Of a stretch of 64,000 nt of DNA, positions 27,601-38,445 are shown piece by piece. Every line of letters starts with the position of its first letter. Position 1 is the first letter of the stretch. Under the pieces are notes generated by a model that saw nothing but the letters and a program-made list of their open reading frames with translations, did not search any database and had not been told where the DNA came from. This stretch comes from Lingula anatina (Eukaryota; Brachiopoda; Lingulata; Lingulida; Lingulidae): assembly GCF_001039355.2 (NCBI RefSeq), contig NW_019775713.1, positions 573,620-637,619 on the forward strand. Direction: 5' to 3'. A program made the position numbers and the translations under genes.

Positions 27601-30600
27601 TCTGGACTGAATGAGGTTCAGTACCTTTGATATGCACTTAGTCTTTATTACAACTGATTTGTTTGCTCAAATCTTGTGTTTATGGATTAAGAGTATACAC
27701 ATACTTATCCGAGTAGTTGAAGTGACAAATATAAACCGAGTGTATGTGTTTCTATATTGAAGTTAAACAGATTACCCTCTACAATCAGGCTTAAACCTAT
27801 TTACCCTCGCCCATTCACCTGTGCTCTTTGGGGCGACCCGTGCTTCAAAGTAACTTTCTTCTATTGATACTATACCTGAATGGGAAACATTTGAACAAAT
27901 GTTGAACTATACGAGGCACTAGACGAGCTGTATTTTTAAAACCGTGCGCATTTCAGGGCACTTTTGGTTTAACGCGTGGCCCGGGTGGTGTATTCTTGGT
28001 GTACGCATTGCGTATGCAGTCATCGGCCCGCATAACGTACAATAGATTTGGATGTAATACAAGGCTTGAGTCAACTTTGATACAGAACGCCGCCTGTTCG
28101 GATAGAAAATCGCTTTTCATCCCGTTGTTGTTATAATTTCGTTTCAAGCAAAACCTCCTTTGAAAACTCTCATGTGCCTGACTAGGTCCGATCTGCTAGT
28201 AACAAATGTCGAGATTATTGAAGGTCGGAGGTCAGGTGGGGTAGGATCGGTCCGTTATGAATTAAAATTTTGAACATGCTGTTTTAAACACTAATGTATT
28301 GTTGCGAGTTGCTTCAAAGCTTTGCGCTAGCCCGTGTTGACCCGTTACAATTAAATATAGACTGCATGTTTGACTACACGTTCTAAATCATCAAACAACA
28401 CTGATAGAAACCAGACAACTGATGTAAAAAATGGCAAACATGGTTAAATCAAGCATGAGTTTATGAAAAATGTTAGACTTGTCGTATTCAGTTGAAGACT
28501 GAATCTGTGTATTTGAGTCATATGACGGCTGGTGCGACACGTCTTAGCAAGTAGCGTGTTGAAAATGTCCTTGGAAAATAGCTCATAATTTGACATGATT
28601 GCAAAGGCATGTTAAATATGATATTAGGGAAGGATATTATATGTGAAGAAGAACGCATAGATTTAAATTTTTCTTTGACATAAAAATCAACGGGTTCGTA
28701 ACGTGTCATATTCTTTCAAAAGAAATCGATGGGAATCTCAATAATTTTGACATCAAGGAATACCTTAAATCAATTATACTTTAACGACAAATGTTTGGGG
28801 CAATTTGCACCCCTGTAATTTTCAGTATTTGAATGGCTAGAACGAATATGTATTTTATGAAGAAATATTAAAAATATAATTACAGTGTCATCTCTCGTGT
28901 ACCATATTTTGAGATAAACATCGTATGAGTACTGAGCGTTGGCTATACCTTTGTCATAGTTAAACAAGGAAAACAATCTTAAAGTTTTCCCAAAAGTCAT
29001 TGTCTCTGCATAATCTGGGTGTTAAACATTTTCAGCATAGGTGCACCTTGACTTGCAGAATAAGCTGATATTCATATAATTATTTAAAAACTCTTGACTC
29101 GTGCCCACTTTTTTCAATTTTTGCCTTTTCTTAAAAATTATAGTAAAAATATTATCCCGTCATGGTTCTCAGTGTCGCCGTTTATTATTTTCCCATTCCC
29201 TGTGCTTCCTACCTCATTCCCTTAGTATTTTTAAATAAAGGTTAAAACCGAGATTGGCATCGTTTCGAACATGGCTATACACAAATGAAAATCATACAGA
29301 CGGGAAAAGAAACACATTTCCTAATTAAATCTATTGACGCTAAATCAGGCGAATGATGGGTTCTTTCCATCCTCTTCAACTTGAAATAATCGGAGACCAG
29401 ATGATAATCGCTAAATCTATAGCCCATGGTACCTATCCTTGAGAATAGAACGGCCAAAGGTGACTGCCATACGCCATAACGCGAGGCCGCTGGGGAATCT
29501 TTCTACTATCAGTCGCATAGTTTGGGAATTATGAATCAGATTCCGAACAGGCCACTCAGTGCAGAACTTTGTGGGTCACAGGCGTGGTATTTACCTATAG
29601 AGATGATCATGACAATAATCCATCTGTATGGCACGCTAAATTTAGCACCATAAGTACTGTGTTAATTGAATTGTGTACAAATCTACTATTATTGAAACAG
29701 CAATCGAGAGTACAGGGCTGTATGTAATGGAAAGTTGGAAGGTAACACTTGACATTCGTCAATATTTCCACCAAATATGTGCGAGTGTGTGTGTGTGACA
29801 CCTTTTTGTAGACAATTAATCGAGTAAACGAGGTGATGTAAAATTTATTAATGGGAACCAATGCTTCGTTAGCTATAGGGAAGTGGCAGAAACCAGAATG
29901 TGCTTGTTCATGCTTTACATGTACCTGAATCGTTTCATACAGAAAAAAAGTAAAGTCACCTTTAAACACAAATAATGCATCAATTACTCAATATTTTACC
30001 ACAGCTGCGACAACTTTAAATATAGCAAACAGGAAGGGAAACCTTATCCATTCGTATTCTTGCTGATATGCTATCTTGCTTGCAACACGTACGATTGTGT
30101 GTCGTGGTTGTCTGAAAAACATCCACTGGAAGCATGGTTAAAAATAATTAATTACTCACGATTCCTATCAAATATGCATGGAAAATCGTTTTCACTTATC
30201 TTTAATAAAAGTGGGTCACCAAGTCATTATAATTTACCAAGATTTTTATAAATTATACAATTATACATTTTTTAAAATAATGAATTATAACATGGAACTA
30301 AGATGACATCGATAAGATATTTTGGTTTAGTATTATTCATTATAAGTCTTTCTTTCACTATTTTTTCAGTGCGACGCCACAGAAGAACTACGCCTGTTAC
30401 TTCATCAGTTAAGCACTGGCAGTGGAAATGTCTTACTGCTGGGCGGAGGATGCTCAAATGACCGCGCCACCCCCATGTCTACCTCCACGCGGGGAATAGT
30501 GCCCCAGGTGAAAAATTGAAATAAAATAGGATGCTATTTTAAAAATCTTCGTGCGGCTTGAAATAATGATAGTGTTATATTTATAGTCGTAAGATAATCG

Positions 30601-31021
30601 AAGTGTTATGACTTATAAGTTTCAAGTTGTATTATGATATAGGTTCCAGAACCAATCGGCTATTGTAAAATTCCACAGAAACCCTGCCTAGAAACAGAAG
30701 TGTCGAGTCATCTAGATACAGATATAGATACATTTATTGATTTTATGTCTCTCTCGAGGGAGTAAAAACTAAAGCTCCTCTTTTTAGCATGTTATACATA
30801 TTACCGTAGTGTGTTGACAATTTTTTGACTTCGATCATTGCAGGTAACCGCAGAACCTCTGACGGAAGAAACCCCACACGTGTTTACGACGTATCCCACA
30901 ATTCTTAGTTCTCACGGTGCCGTGATTGGGTTCTTGAAAACATACTCGTGGAGGAAAGTGGCCATCATTTACCAGACGACAGGGCTGCATTTGATTGTAC
31001 GTTTTCTGTTAAAAAATTTAA

Positions 31022-31054
<33 letters not shown>

Positions 31055-34000
31055 AATAAAAACTAAAAATTTGAATTCAACATCATTAAAGCACTTTTGG
31101 CGCTGATCATCATTTTCATTTTTACCACATTCTTCAAAAGTAGTGTTACATAAAATATGTTTAATGGCGTGATGTAAATAAACAATTGAAAAACAATAAC
31201 ATGGGAAATAGTGCCATTGGTTACAAAAAGTTTTTTTTGTGTAGTATTAAGATGGTAATCATCATTGATTTATACAGGGATACCGCCAACTAGCAAATGC
31301 TCTCAGAAACAGCAACATAGACGTTCCCTTAGAAATGGAGTTCAATAAAATCAATGCTGCGGCGACACTGGAAGTAAGTGCAGTAAAAATATGACATAAA
31401 TCACTTAGGAAGGAGACATTTTCTATTGGTTCTGAAAGATACTACAGTATGATGACAAAAGTTTAAAGAGAATAAGGGGCTAAAATATTATTATATAATG
31501 AACAACGCATGCGCAAGACAAAGAAACAGAGGCTGTTTAAATGGAGAACAGATGTCAAAAAATCATAATTGTCCCATGAAAATTTCCGCGTACAAGTCAG
31601 GCGGGTGAAAGAAAGTAACAACCATGTGTGCATGTTTTTTACAGGAGAGTCAATTGCGTATTGTCATAATTTATCTAACGGCGGAAAACATACAGAAGTT
31701 CGTCTGCTCTGCCGGGTTTTCTACCAGCCGACACAGCGGGCGGTTCAGGTTTATTGTCCCCATTACATCAGACGACACATTGTTTTCCCTGCCGACCACT
31801 CTGGAGTGTGACAACTTCAGGATGAATTCAGTGGTCTTGGTCGACGTCAAAAAATCCCTTTATGATGTTGTGGTGAGTGTTTTGGTGTTTTGACTCTTTT
31901 TGGAACTGTATTTGCGTTGAAAATTGAACGTCAAACTTGAATTATACGTTACTCCTTCCTTCCAAGTAGTGATATGTACCAAACACTGTTGCTGTGAGCT
32001 GTTCGAAAAGTTTATACGTGTAACTATAAAAATGTTGCAGGCCTAAAAATGTATGGCACCGTTTGTAAAGTGTCTTTTGTTTGTTACTGGTCAATTTATT
32101 TCAGTAAATCGGCTTGACTCAACGCACCGTTAAGTGTAAATGGAAATAAAATCATACCAGAAAACGAAAAAAAAAGTTGGAACTGTCAGTTATCTTGCTT
32201 TCAATACAAAATAACAGAATTCGAGCGAAGGGATTGGGAACTATTACAATGGATTAATTTGTATATTCATTTCGTCTTTATACATTCAGTCTAAAAATAG
32301 CCAAAAATAGAAAGTAAAAGACTACATGTCATATTCTCAGGGTTACCAGGCATTCCGTCAACGTTTGGAAGTCAGTCAAACGATGACAGAGGACCAGTAC
32401 AGTGCTGCCGCCTTTGCTTATGATGCTACCATGGCTGTAATAACGGCCCTCAATACCAGCCTGGCGGAGACGTCCAGGAGCCAGGACTTCCGGGAAGTGT
32501 CCAGGGTCTTTGACGCCAGTATGTGGAACATACGAATGTCCGGGAAAACGGTAAGCTCTCTTGGTATTTTTATTCATTCATTTTAATTCATTATATTTTT
32601 GAGAAAAAATGCTTAAATGCTCCATTGCTGATCGGAGCAAGATGCGGGAAATGCCAAAGAAAGGAAAGATATACTTGGCTGTGTTTAAAAGTGCGTTCGT
32701 CTGATAGTTTGCTGAAATATTAGATGGTAGAAATAAAGGCACAGGTTAAGTGAAATGAAAATTCAAACATATGTATATTATCTGACGCGAAATGTTTTTG
32801 CACAAGCTTTAGTTTATGCAAGTTATGATACACGAATTTTCTATTTTAGGGATACCTAAAGTTTTCAAAAACCGGACTCCGAACTGTGAACGTCAGCATA
32901 TCGTGGTTTGAGGGTAGGCTATCTTACTTTTTACATTTTAATGACTCTGTCAAACCGCTGTGCGACAATAAATACTAAATATAGACGAACAGAGAACTGT
33001 TTTTGATATGCAGAACTGCCCTTCATTATTTCCCACCAGAGTTGCGAAAAGCCAAATGCAGGTGATTGCATGTTATAAATCTTGGAACTAATTGTATCTG
33101 TGAAATCCCCCCTTTTTTTAGAAAAAGAAAAACACCTTTGAATCATTTGACAAAACAGTAATGTATAACCATAAAGATATCTGAGATAAATGAGCTCTTC
33201 TTCTTCTGAACATCATTCAGAATCTTGTTGATGATCTTGAACAAATATTATGAACCTATATGATATTTTCGCATTATCAAATTGTTCTCTCAAAAACCTT
33301 ATCATCTGTTTGACCTGTGGTCATTTTCTAGCATCATGAAATTGTCTTGTCGATGGAACTTGTATATATAATATCTAACACTCAGTCTTCAATGTACGGC
33401 ATTAAAATCCCCTTATTACATTTCATTTAAGATATGGTGCTGACATCTATCGGTAAATACGAGTCGGAAGTCGTGCTTACGACTAACATCTCTAAAGTCA
33501 TGGGACAGGACGAGGTTGTCTTGGAAACCAAACTTGATGGTGTCCCCCTCTATCTTTTGGTTATCATGAGTGCCTTCGCAGTTTTGGGAATGGCGTATGC
33601 ATTTGCTCTACTGATGTACAACGTCAACAAAAATAAAGACAGGTGAGACACTTCATATTGCATATATAATTGGAAAAATATTATGTTTACTGTTCGGGGT
33701 ACTAGAAGAACTATCATAGAAGATCTAAGATATTTTGATAATATTTTACTATATTTTGTATTGTTTTGTTTTGTTTTTTACTATTGTCTGTTTTACATTA
33801 TATAAAAACGTAAATACCGCTTTGGTTGAATTGTTCTTTGGTGTTGCAGAATCATTAAGATGACCAGTCCCAACATAAACGTAATAGTCTGTGTAGGCGC
33901 TGTGTTTGCATACAGCTGTGCCATTCTTGGGGGACTGGACAATGGCTACTTTGCTCTTGACATCCTTGGTCAGGTTTATCAGGTAAGCTCTTGAAAAAAA

Positions 34001-37000
34001 AAACAGTCAGATATTTTAGATTGCATAGATAACAGTAAATTGTAGTGGACGCAAAACTGTGACCTGTGTACTATTAATCTATTTGTAAACGCATTAACCA
34101 ATTACCATGGTCACTTTGTCACATTCACATCCCTATTTTCCCAATATATATATATATTTTACTTAATATTTTTATTCTTAAATCGTTTGTTTTAGGCAAC
34201 CGTGACGTTGACGGCGCTGTCGTTTACCATTGTGTACGGGTCCATCTTTGCCAAAACATGGAGGGTCTATCTCATCTTCAAAAACATGCAGGTCAACGGA
34301 AAAGTGAGTTTTATTTTTCTTGGAAGATGACTTATTTTATGTTCAGCCTCTCTTCAAGTATAGAAAGATATATAAACAGATAAGTGCATTTTAAGAGCTT
34401 CTGCGTTTTTTATCTTTCACATGATCCCCATTGTTATACCAGCAGTGGCAATTATTTTTTTATGCCTGGCATTTTCAAATTCCAGTACCTCTTTTAAAGC
34501 AAATCTATTGAATATTTTTGTTATTTTCAGTCATTTATTTTAGACAAACTTTCAAAGGAATCAAATTTTTTATGATTATTGGTTCATTAAATCTCATCTC
34601 AAAAAGTTGTACCCGACTCGAGTACGTTGATTGAAACTTGCAGACACCAACAGAATGAGTTCAAAATTACCATTGTCATTTCAGACGACTAAGGATGAGC
34701 ACCTTTTGCTTGCCTTGGGCGCACTTTTGGCCATCGACCTGGTCATCTTATTGCCATGGATACTAGTGGACCCAATCAGCTGCCAGCAGATGTCACAGGT
34801 CAAAGTATATCAGGTGAGACAGTAACCGCAACTTGTTGGAAAATTTGGTTCGTCTCTCCTTTTAATAGATACATTGTACCGCTAATATAGTTATAAATTA
34901 TTGTTAATGTTTTGGCAAGATAAAAAGTGAACAAAAACTGCATATATTTTATTTTTTCTAAGAAAACAGATTTAGTAGCAGTGAACCTCTACTGAGTGGT
35001 CATTTACTTTTCAGAATCTCAGTAACACTGACATCATGCACTCAATCAATGAATGCACGTCAGATTACTTCGCAATGTGGATACTTCTACTCTTTGGATA
35101 CAAGATGTTGCTACTGATTGGAGGGCTCTACTGCGCATGGCAAACGCGTCACGTGACATTGCCCTCACTGAAAGACAGCCAGTATTTATACGTCATAATT
35201 TACAGCGCCTTTGCCGTTGGCGTTCTTATTCTTCCCATAATGCTGTCAACACAGATGTCGGCGCCAATAAAATACGCCGCAGGAGCCACGGCCCTCATTG
35301 TCCTCACGACTGCCACGCTCACCATTGCCTTCATTCCAAAGGTTTGTCACGCTTCTATATTCCCTAAAATATCACTGTGTCATTTTTTAACGTTTGTTTT
35401 TATTCTTTTAACACAGTATTATATTTCATGTGCTATATATATATACTTTAATATCCACCATTGACATAAGTTAAATAAAAATTAGTATTATAACATCCCT
35501 GTAAACGTGAATACGAAATTTACCTTTCTCGATTAATCGTATTTTATGGCAATACTGCAAAGATATAAGCCTTTCTAATCTTTGCTTCTATTAATGTTGT
35601 TTAGGTGTTGTTGGTGAGAAAACACGACAAGAAGAGAAAGAAAGGCGCAGAACCGAAGTTCAATTTCAGCGAATCTGTACAGAAAACTAAAGAGAAAACT
35701 AAAGATGGCTTCTGTGGATGCTTCGGTGGCCAAAAATCCAAAGATAATCCATATGTTAAAGAAGTTGTCGCCACGGAAATTGATACTCTGAAACGAATGC
35801 TTAAAGAGGCAAGTGAAATAATCCTAGTCGTTTCCATAGAAACGAGATAAAAATGAAACGGTAGCTCTACCAAGATAAACATGACATATATTCAAACTTA
35901 TTCAAAGCCATCAAATGATAAGTGTACACATTGTAAAACAACACGAAATACATGAACATTGCTGTTCATTATAGGAAAGAATTCTTGACTGTCTTTTATT
36001 TTGTCATTTACTCTGCTCTCATTCTGCTAATAATCTTGTAATAAATTTATATTGCCATAATGCCTATACTGCTAGTTAAATGCTTTTACTTTGGCTTTAC
36101 AGAAGGACAGATCTATCAGGGAGCTCACAGATCGTCTATTCTACGGTTCTGAGAAGTTCCAGAACTATTTACGGAACCCAAAGCGCCCGTCTGAAGAGCA
36201 GGTGATGTCTCGGCGCGTCCGTCTGAGGACCAGGTCTCAGGAATACCTCGGCAAATCTCGGGACGATATATACCGAGTGAAGTCACAGGAAAGTATCATT
36301 ATGTCTCGCGAGGATTTACGAGATATAGCAGATGGTCGAATATCAGTGATCACGACAGTTAAGGAGGAACAGGAACCGGAAACACAGCCCAACTCCCCAC
36401 GTGAGGGGTATGACACTGAGGGGTCAAGTGGGGGTCAGGAGGTCTCAAACACCACCCAAAATGTGACAAGTCCCAATATAAGTGGACGAAGCGTCATTGA
36501 CTCCATGAAAGTTAACACAAGTTTTAACGATACAACGAGGGCGGAACTGTCCTCTGATCTGTCTCCTGGTTCAGAGAGCATGGTGAGCGAAGGAAGGGAG
36601 AGGTTATTGGAAGATAGCACCAGAAAACTTTTACCAAAAGAAAGGCGGTCGCTATCGCCCTCTAAATCTCCGAACACCGACAGTGCCATCGAACGAGGTT
36701 CTAGCCTAGAAACGTCTGAAGAATCGTTCTCAGAGGGCAGGATTCCGTCCGACATTCAGGTCTCGTCTCCGGACTTGCGGGATTCTTCGCGAGAATCTTC
36801 ATTACTCCAGACGAGCGATAGAGAAAGACTTGTGGTCCGTAACAAGCCGACCGCAGTGCGTAACGGACATATTCCTGGCATGCAGCCGCCCCCTGTGAAA
36901 CAAAAAGTTAAAATTCAACCGCAGCCTCTTGATTCTCGGGCTTTGAAAAATCCGCAACAGATCAATACTGTAGTACCCGGGATTGCAAGGGCGGCGTCCC

Positions 37001-37752
37001 CAGTGAAACGCGGAGTTTCAAAATCTCCCGTTTTTAATGGACAGCAGATAAATCTTTCTGTACCCAAAAAAGTGGGCTTTGAGAACCCGGTGTTCCATAA
37101 CAACGACGTTGTTTATACGGACACAGAAGCCTCGGAGATCGGGTTTAAGATAGACCGGAGAAAATTGAACGATTCTTACAGACAGGCTTGTAGGCCTGCT
37201 TTAGAACCGGGTGATCTGGGAACTCTACCTCGAGAAGAAAGCAAAAAGCTTTCCGAAGCTCTTTCACAAAAGGCTGCCTCACAAAACAATGAGTACATTC
37301 ACAGCAACGGGACTGTTTTGAATGGTAAGAAGTCGCCTGTTAGGGATGTTGCTCAAACATTAAGTCTAACGAAGACACCACCCAAGGACTTACGAATTAA
37401 CTCCCCTTCAGATGACTCAAACTTAGAACAATCTCCATTTTCGGTATTTACCGTACAGAGAAGTCACATGGATTTCCCCTCCGCCCCTCCCCCATCTCCC
37501 TTAGAGAGTATCAGCTATGCGCCTGTAATACTCCCTTATCACAAGCACGGCAAGTTGAACCATCACCACCTGCAGGATTCCCGACAGTCGGCGTTCACGT
37601 TTGTCCACAATCAAGACAAGCTGTATCCGGGGTATCGTCCCACTATCGGTCAGAGATACAGTACTGTGATAGAGGAGCAGAACGGACTGGACAGTGAGGA
37701 GGGGTGGCCAGAGGAAGAGGTCAACAAAAATGTAGCAGTGAGCAGCGTTTAG
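21388..37752 (+). CDS. GABA-B receptor-like class C GPCR (14 coding exons, 1307 aa), divergent
   Basis: Seen: exons 21388-21660, 30370-30507, 30844-30996, 31278-31373, 31645-31872, 32341-32550, 32850-32913, 33432-33642, 33850-33982, 34196-34303, 34685-34813, 35015-35341, 35605-35808 and 36103-37752 join in frame (3924 bp). Residues 1-37 hold a signal peptide (hydrophobic 17-31). Residues 38-385 form the Venus-flytrap domain, opening with IYGLFPLTGP. TM helices lie at about 426-451, 468-487, 503-521, 544-566, 600-623, 638-659 and 667-688, ending in FIPK. CGC at 727-729 may be palmitoylated. A coiled coil spans 742-772. A 530-residue Ser/Pro-rich tail ends in VSSV. Known: family members are plasma-membrane dimers coupled to Gi/o. 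Inferred: an orphan or modulatory subunit, because GABBR1 ligand residues are not kept and the TM3 cysteine is Tyr501. The ATG was chosen because it opens the signal peptide. One intron is GC-AG. The paralogue lies tail to tail with it. Confidence 0.93.
24717..24768. repeat. G-run/C-run repeat unit, left of gap
   Basis: G14 - TCTTGTACTGAAGGGGGACT - C run. The same unit occurs right of the gap at 25427-25481. Confidence 0.85.
24824..25419. other. Assembly gap (596 N)
   Basis: Undetermined bases. Both sides carry the same G-run/C-run unit. Confidence 1.
25427..25481. repeat. G-run/C-run repeat unit, right of gap
   Basis: Direct repeat of 24717-24768 (TTTGTACTGAAGGGGGACTT core). Confidence 0.85.
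26601..26619. other. Perfect GC-rich hairpin
   Basis: TGGGCGGG-CGT-CCCGCCCA has an 8-bp perfect stem, notable in AT-rich intron DNA. It also contains GC-box-like GGGCGGG on both strands. Confidence 0.5.
30370..30507 (+). CDS. + receptor exon 2: flytrap lobe 1
   Basis: 46 codons, acceptor ttttttcag, donor CAG|gtgaaa, phase 0. It begins CDATEEL and contains the GGGCS loop that aligns with GCSSVS of GABBR1. Confidence 0.9.
30844..30996 (+). CDS. + receptor exon 3: flytrap lobe 1
   Basis: 51 codons, acceptor cattgcag, donor ATT|gtacgt, phase 0. It contains FTTYPT (a Tyr where GABBR1 has the ligand His) and YSWRKVAIIYQTT, a typical class C motif. Confidence 0.9.
31025..31063. repeat. (AAT)n/(AAAT)n microsatellite
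   Basis: Lies in intron 3 of the + receptor, 28 bp after the exon 3 donor. Confidence 0.9.
31278..31373 (+). CDS. + receptor exon 4: flytrap
   Basis: 32 codons, acceptor tatacag, donor GAA|gtaagt, phase 0. It encodes the helix beginning GYRQLANALRN. Confidence 0.88.
31645..31872 (+). CDS. + receptor exon 5: flytrap lobe 2
   Basis: 76 codons, acceptor ttttttacag, donor GTG|gtgagt, phase 0. RIVIIYLTAENIQKFVC aligns with the RIIVGLFYETEARKVFC segment of GABBR1. Confidence 0.9.
32341..32550 (+). CDS. + receptor exon 6: flytrap, AYDA motif
   Basis: 70 codons, acceptor attctcag, donor ACG|gtaagc, phase 0. FAYDATMAVITALN is the family's AYDxxW-like motif. The acidic residue four positions before the motif in GABBR1 is Ala here. 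Confidence 0.9.
32850..32913 (+). CDS. + receptor exon 7: end of flytrap
   Basis: 64 bp, acceptor ctattttag, donor G|gtaggc, phase 1. It encodes GYLKFSKTG, equivalent to GxVxFxxxG. The following intron lies about 30 codons earlier than intron 7 of the - gene. Confidence 0.85.
33432..33642 (+). CDS. + receptor exon 8: linker and TM1
   Basis: 211 bp, acceptor catttaag, donor AG|gtgaga, phase 2. It carries the juxtamembrane linker and TM1 (LYLLVIMSAFAVLGMAYAF). No cysteine-rich domain is present, as expected for GABA-B receptors. Confidence 0.9.
33850..33982 (+). CDS. + receptor exon 9: ICL1, TM2, ECL1
   Basis: 133 bp, the same length and phases as exon 9 of the - gene, and alignable without gaps. 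It begins IIKMTSP as in GABBR2. The TM3 disulfide cysteine is replaced by Tyr501. Confidence 0.92.
34196..34303 (+). CDS. + receptor exon 10: TM3 and ICL2
   Basis: 36 codons, acceptor tgttttag, donor AAA|gtgagt. GSIFAKTWRVYLIFKN matches the GABBR2 ICL2 segment closely. Confidence 0.92.
34685..34813 (+). CDS. + receptor exon 11: TM4
   Basis: 43 codons, acceptor catttcag, donor CAG|gtgaga. TKDEHLLLALGALLAIDL plus WILVDP is the usual TM4 block. Confidence 0.92.
35015..35341 (+). CDS. + receptor exon 12: ECL2, TM5-TM7
   Basis: 109 codons, acceptor cttttcag, non-consensus donor AAG|gtttgt. It contains the ECL2 cysteine (Cys595), TM5, the LPSLKDSQY loop, TM6 and TM7 ending in FIPK. Confidence 0.92.
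35605..35808 (+). CDS. + receptor exon 13: C-tail and first half of coiled coil
   Basis: 68 codons, acceptor tgtttag. The donor is GC (GAG|gcaagt). A GT four bases downstream would put the last exon out of frame. It contains CGC at 727-729 and the first heptads. Confidence 0.85.
36103..37752 (+). CDS. + receptor exon 14: long cytoplasmic tail and stop
   Basis: 549 codons plus TAG, acceptor ctttacag. It completes the coiled coil (KDRSIRELTDRLF), continues with an Arg-rich stretch, then a low-complexity Ser/Pro/Glu tail with PPPV and APPPSP motifs, and ends VSSV. Confidence 0.92.
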   Translation, partial: KDRSIRELTDRLFYGSEKFQNYLRNPKRPSEEQVMSRRVRLRTRSQEYLGKSRDDIYRVKSQESIIMSREDLRDIADGRISVITTVKEEQEPETQPNSPREGYDTEGSSGGQEVSNTTQNVTSPNISGRSVIDSMKVNTSFNDTTRAELSSDLSPGSESMVSEGRERLLEDSTRKLLPKERRSLSPSKSPNTDSAIERGSSLETSEESFSEGRIPSDIQVSSPDLRDSSRESSLLQTSDRERLVVRNKPTAVRNGHIPGMQPPPVKQKVKIQPQPLDSRALKNPQQINTVVPGIARAASPVKRGVSKSPVFNGQQINLSVPKKVGFENPVFHNNDVVYTDTEASEIGFKIDRRKLNDSYRQACRPALEPGDLGTLPREESKKLSEALSQKAASQNNEYIHSNGTVLNGKKSPVRDVAQTLSLTKTPPKDLRINSPSDDSNLEQSPFSVFTVQRSHMDFPSAPPPSPLESISYAPVILPYHKHGKLNHHHLQDSRQSAFTFVHNQDKLYPGYRPTIGQRYSTVIEEQNGLDSEEGWPEEEVNKNVAVSSV

Positions 37753-37911
37753 AAATAGATTTTTTTACATTTAAGCCACTGAAACTACGGATATCGACGA
37801 CAACGTAGCAGTAGTCTAGCTTACGATAAAGGAATCTCAAGTGTCAGTTTACCATCACTGGATGTATTTAATGCGCCACGCATTCTTTCACATCAAAGTT
37901 CATTTTTAAAT

Positions 37912-37917
37912 AATAAA
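37912..37917 (+). promoter_or_regulatory. Candidate poly(A) signal AATAAA for + receptor
   Basis: AATAAA 160 bp downstream of the + gene stop. Further copies on the same strand are at 38177-38182 and 38243-38248. Which one is used is unknown. Confidence 0.45.
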
Positions 37918-38176
37918 TTTTAATATTTTGTAAAATGTTACCAGTAACATCAAAAAGAGGTGATGTGATAGTTTTTATACGCGATTTAATGGTTTTATAA
38001 AGTTCTAGTCACTCATGTATGCATTGGGAGCACTACTTGACCATGTGGTATTTTGGGCTCTTTTGGGACTTAATTGTAGAAGAGTTTCCAAGACACAAAA
38101 GGTGCCAAATGTAATGTTACGTTCTAATGTGATTTCAAATATTATATAATTTATTAACGTAATGCATTTGATGTAT

Positions 38177-38182
38177 AATAAA
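38177..38182 (+). promoter_or_regulatory. Candidate poly(A) signal AATAAA for + receptor (second)
   Basis: AATAAA 425 bp downstream of the + gene stop. Use of this site would give a 3' UTR that overlaps the 3' end of the - gene. Confidence 0.4.
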
Positions 38183-38371
38183 GCACTCTGCAATGTATAT
38201 AATGTACAATATTATATCACCGCCTAAACTGATCACTGTTAAAATAAAGTTCTAAACATTGCATACGTTGGTTGTTATGCAGCACCGTTGTCGATTTCGG
38301 AACAGTTTTGTTTATGTGTATTAATAATATGGTGTGATATGTTCATAGGCTTCAGTTCGTTCAGTAGTTGT

Positions 38372-38386
38372 TTTAATTCTTTTAAT
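38372..38386 (-). promoter_or_regulatory. Candidate poly(A) signals ATTAAA for - receptor
   Basis: Two ATTAAA hexamers on the minus strand (38372-38377 and 38381-38386), 60-75 bp downstream of the - gene stop. A canonical minus-strand AATAAA lies further on at 38150-38155. Confidence 0.4.
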
Positions 38387-38445
38387 TTTGTTGTTCATCA
38401 CAATATACATGCGCTATTGTGAAAACTGAAATTTTTGTATATTGG

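Larger units (their letters stand above)
21661..30369. other. Intron 1 of + receptor (8.7 kb)
   Basis: Large first intron with the 24824-25419 gap, C-rich and G-rich runs and short hairpins. No second gene is recognised. A 137-codon minus-strand frame at 23865-24278 is unsupported. Confidence 0.7.
37753..38445. other. Shared 3' intergenic region of the convergent receptor genes
   Basis: It lies between the two stop codons and holds poly(A) signals for both strands. No coding potential is seen. Confidence 0.7.

Noticed and set aside
35801-35814. GT donor at 35813 for exon 13 of the + receptor
   Set aside because: It adds four bases and shifts the 549-codon last exon out of frame, so the GC donor was preferred.
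36435-36755. 106-codon minus-strand ORF under the last exon of the + receptor
   Set aside because: Antisense shadow of a long coding exon.
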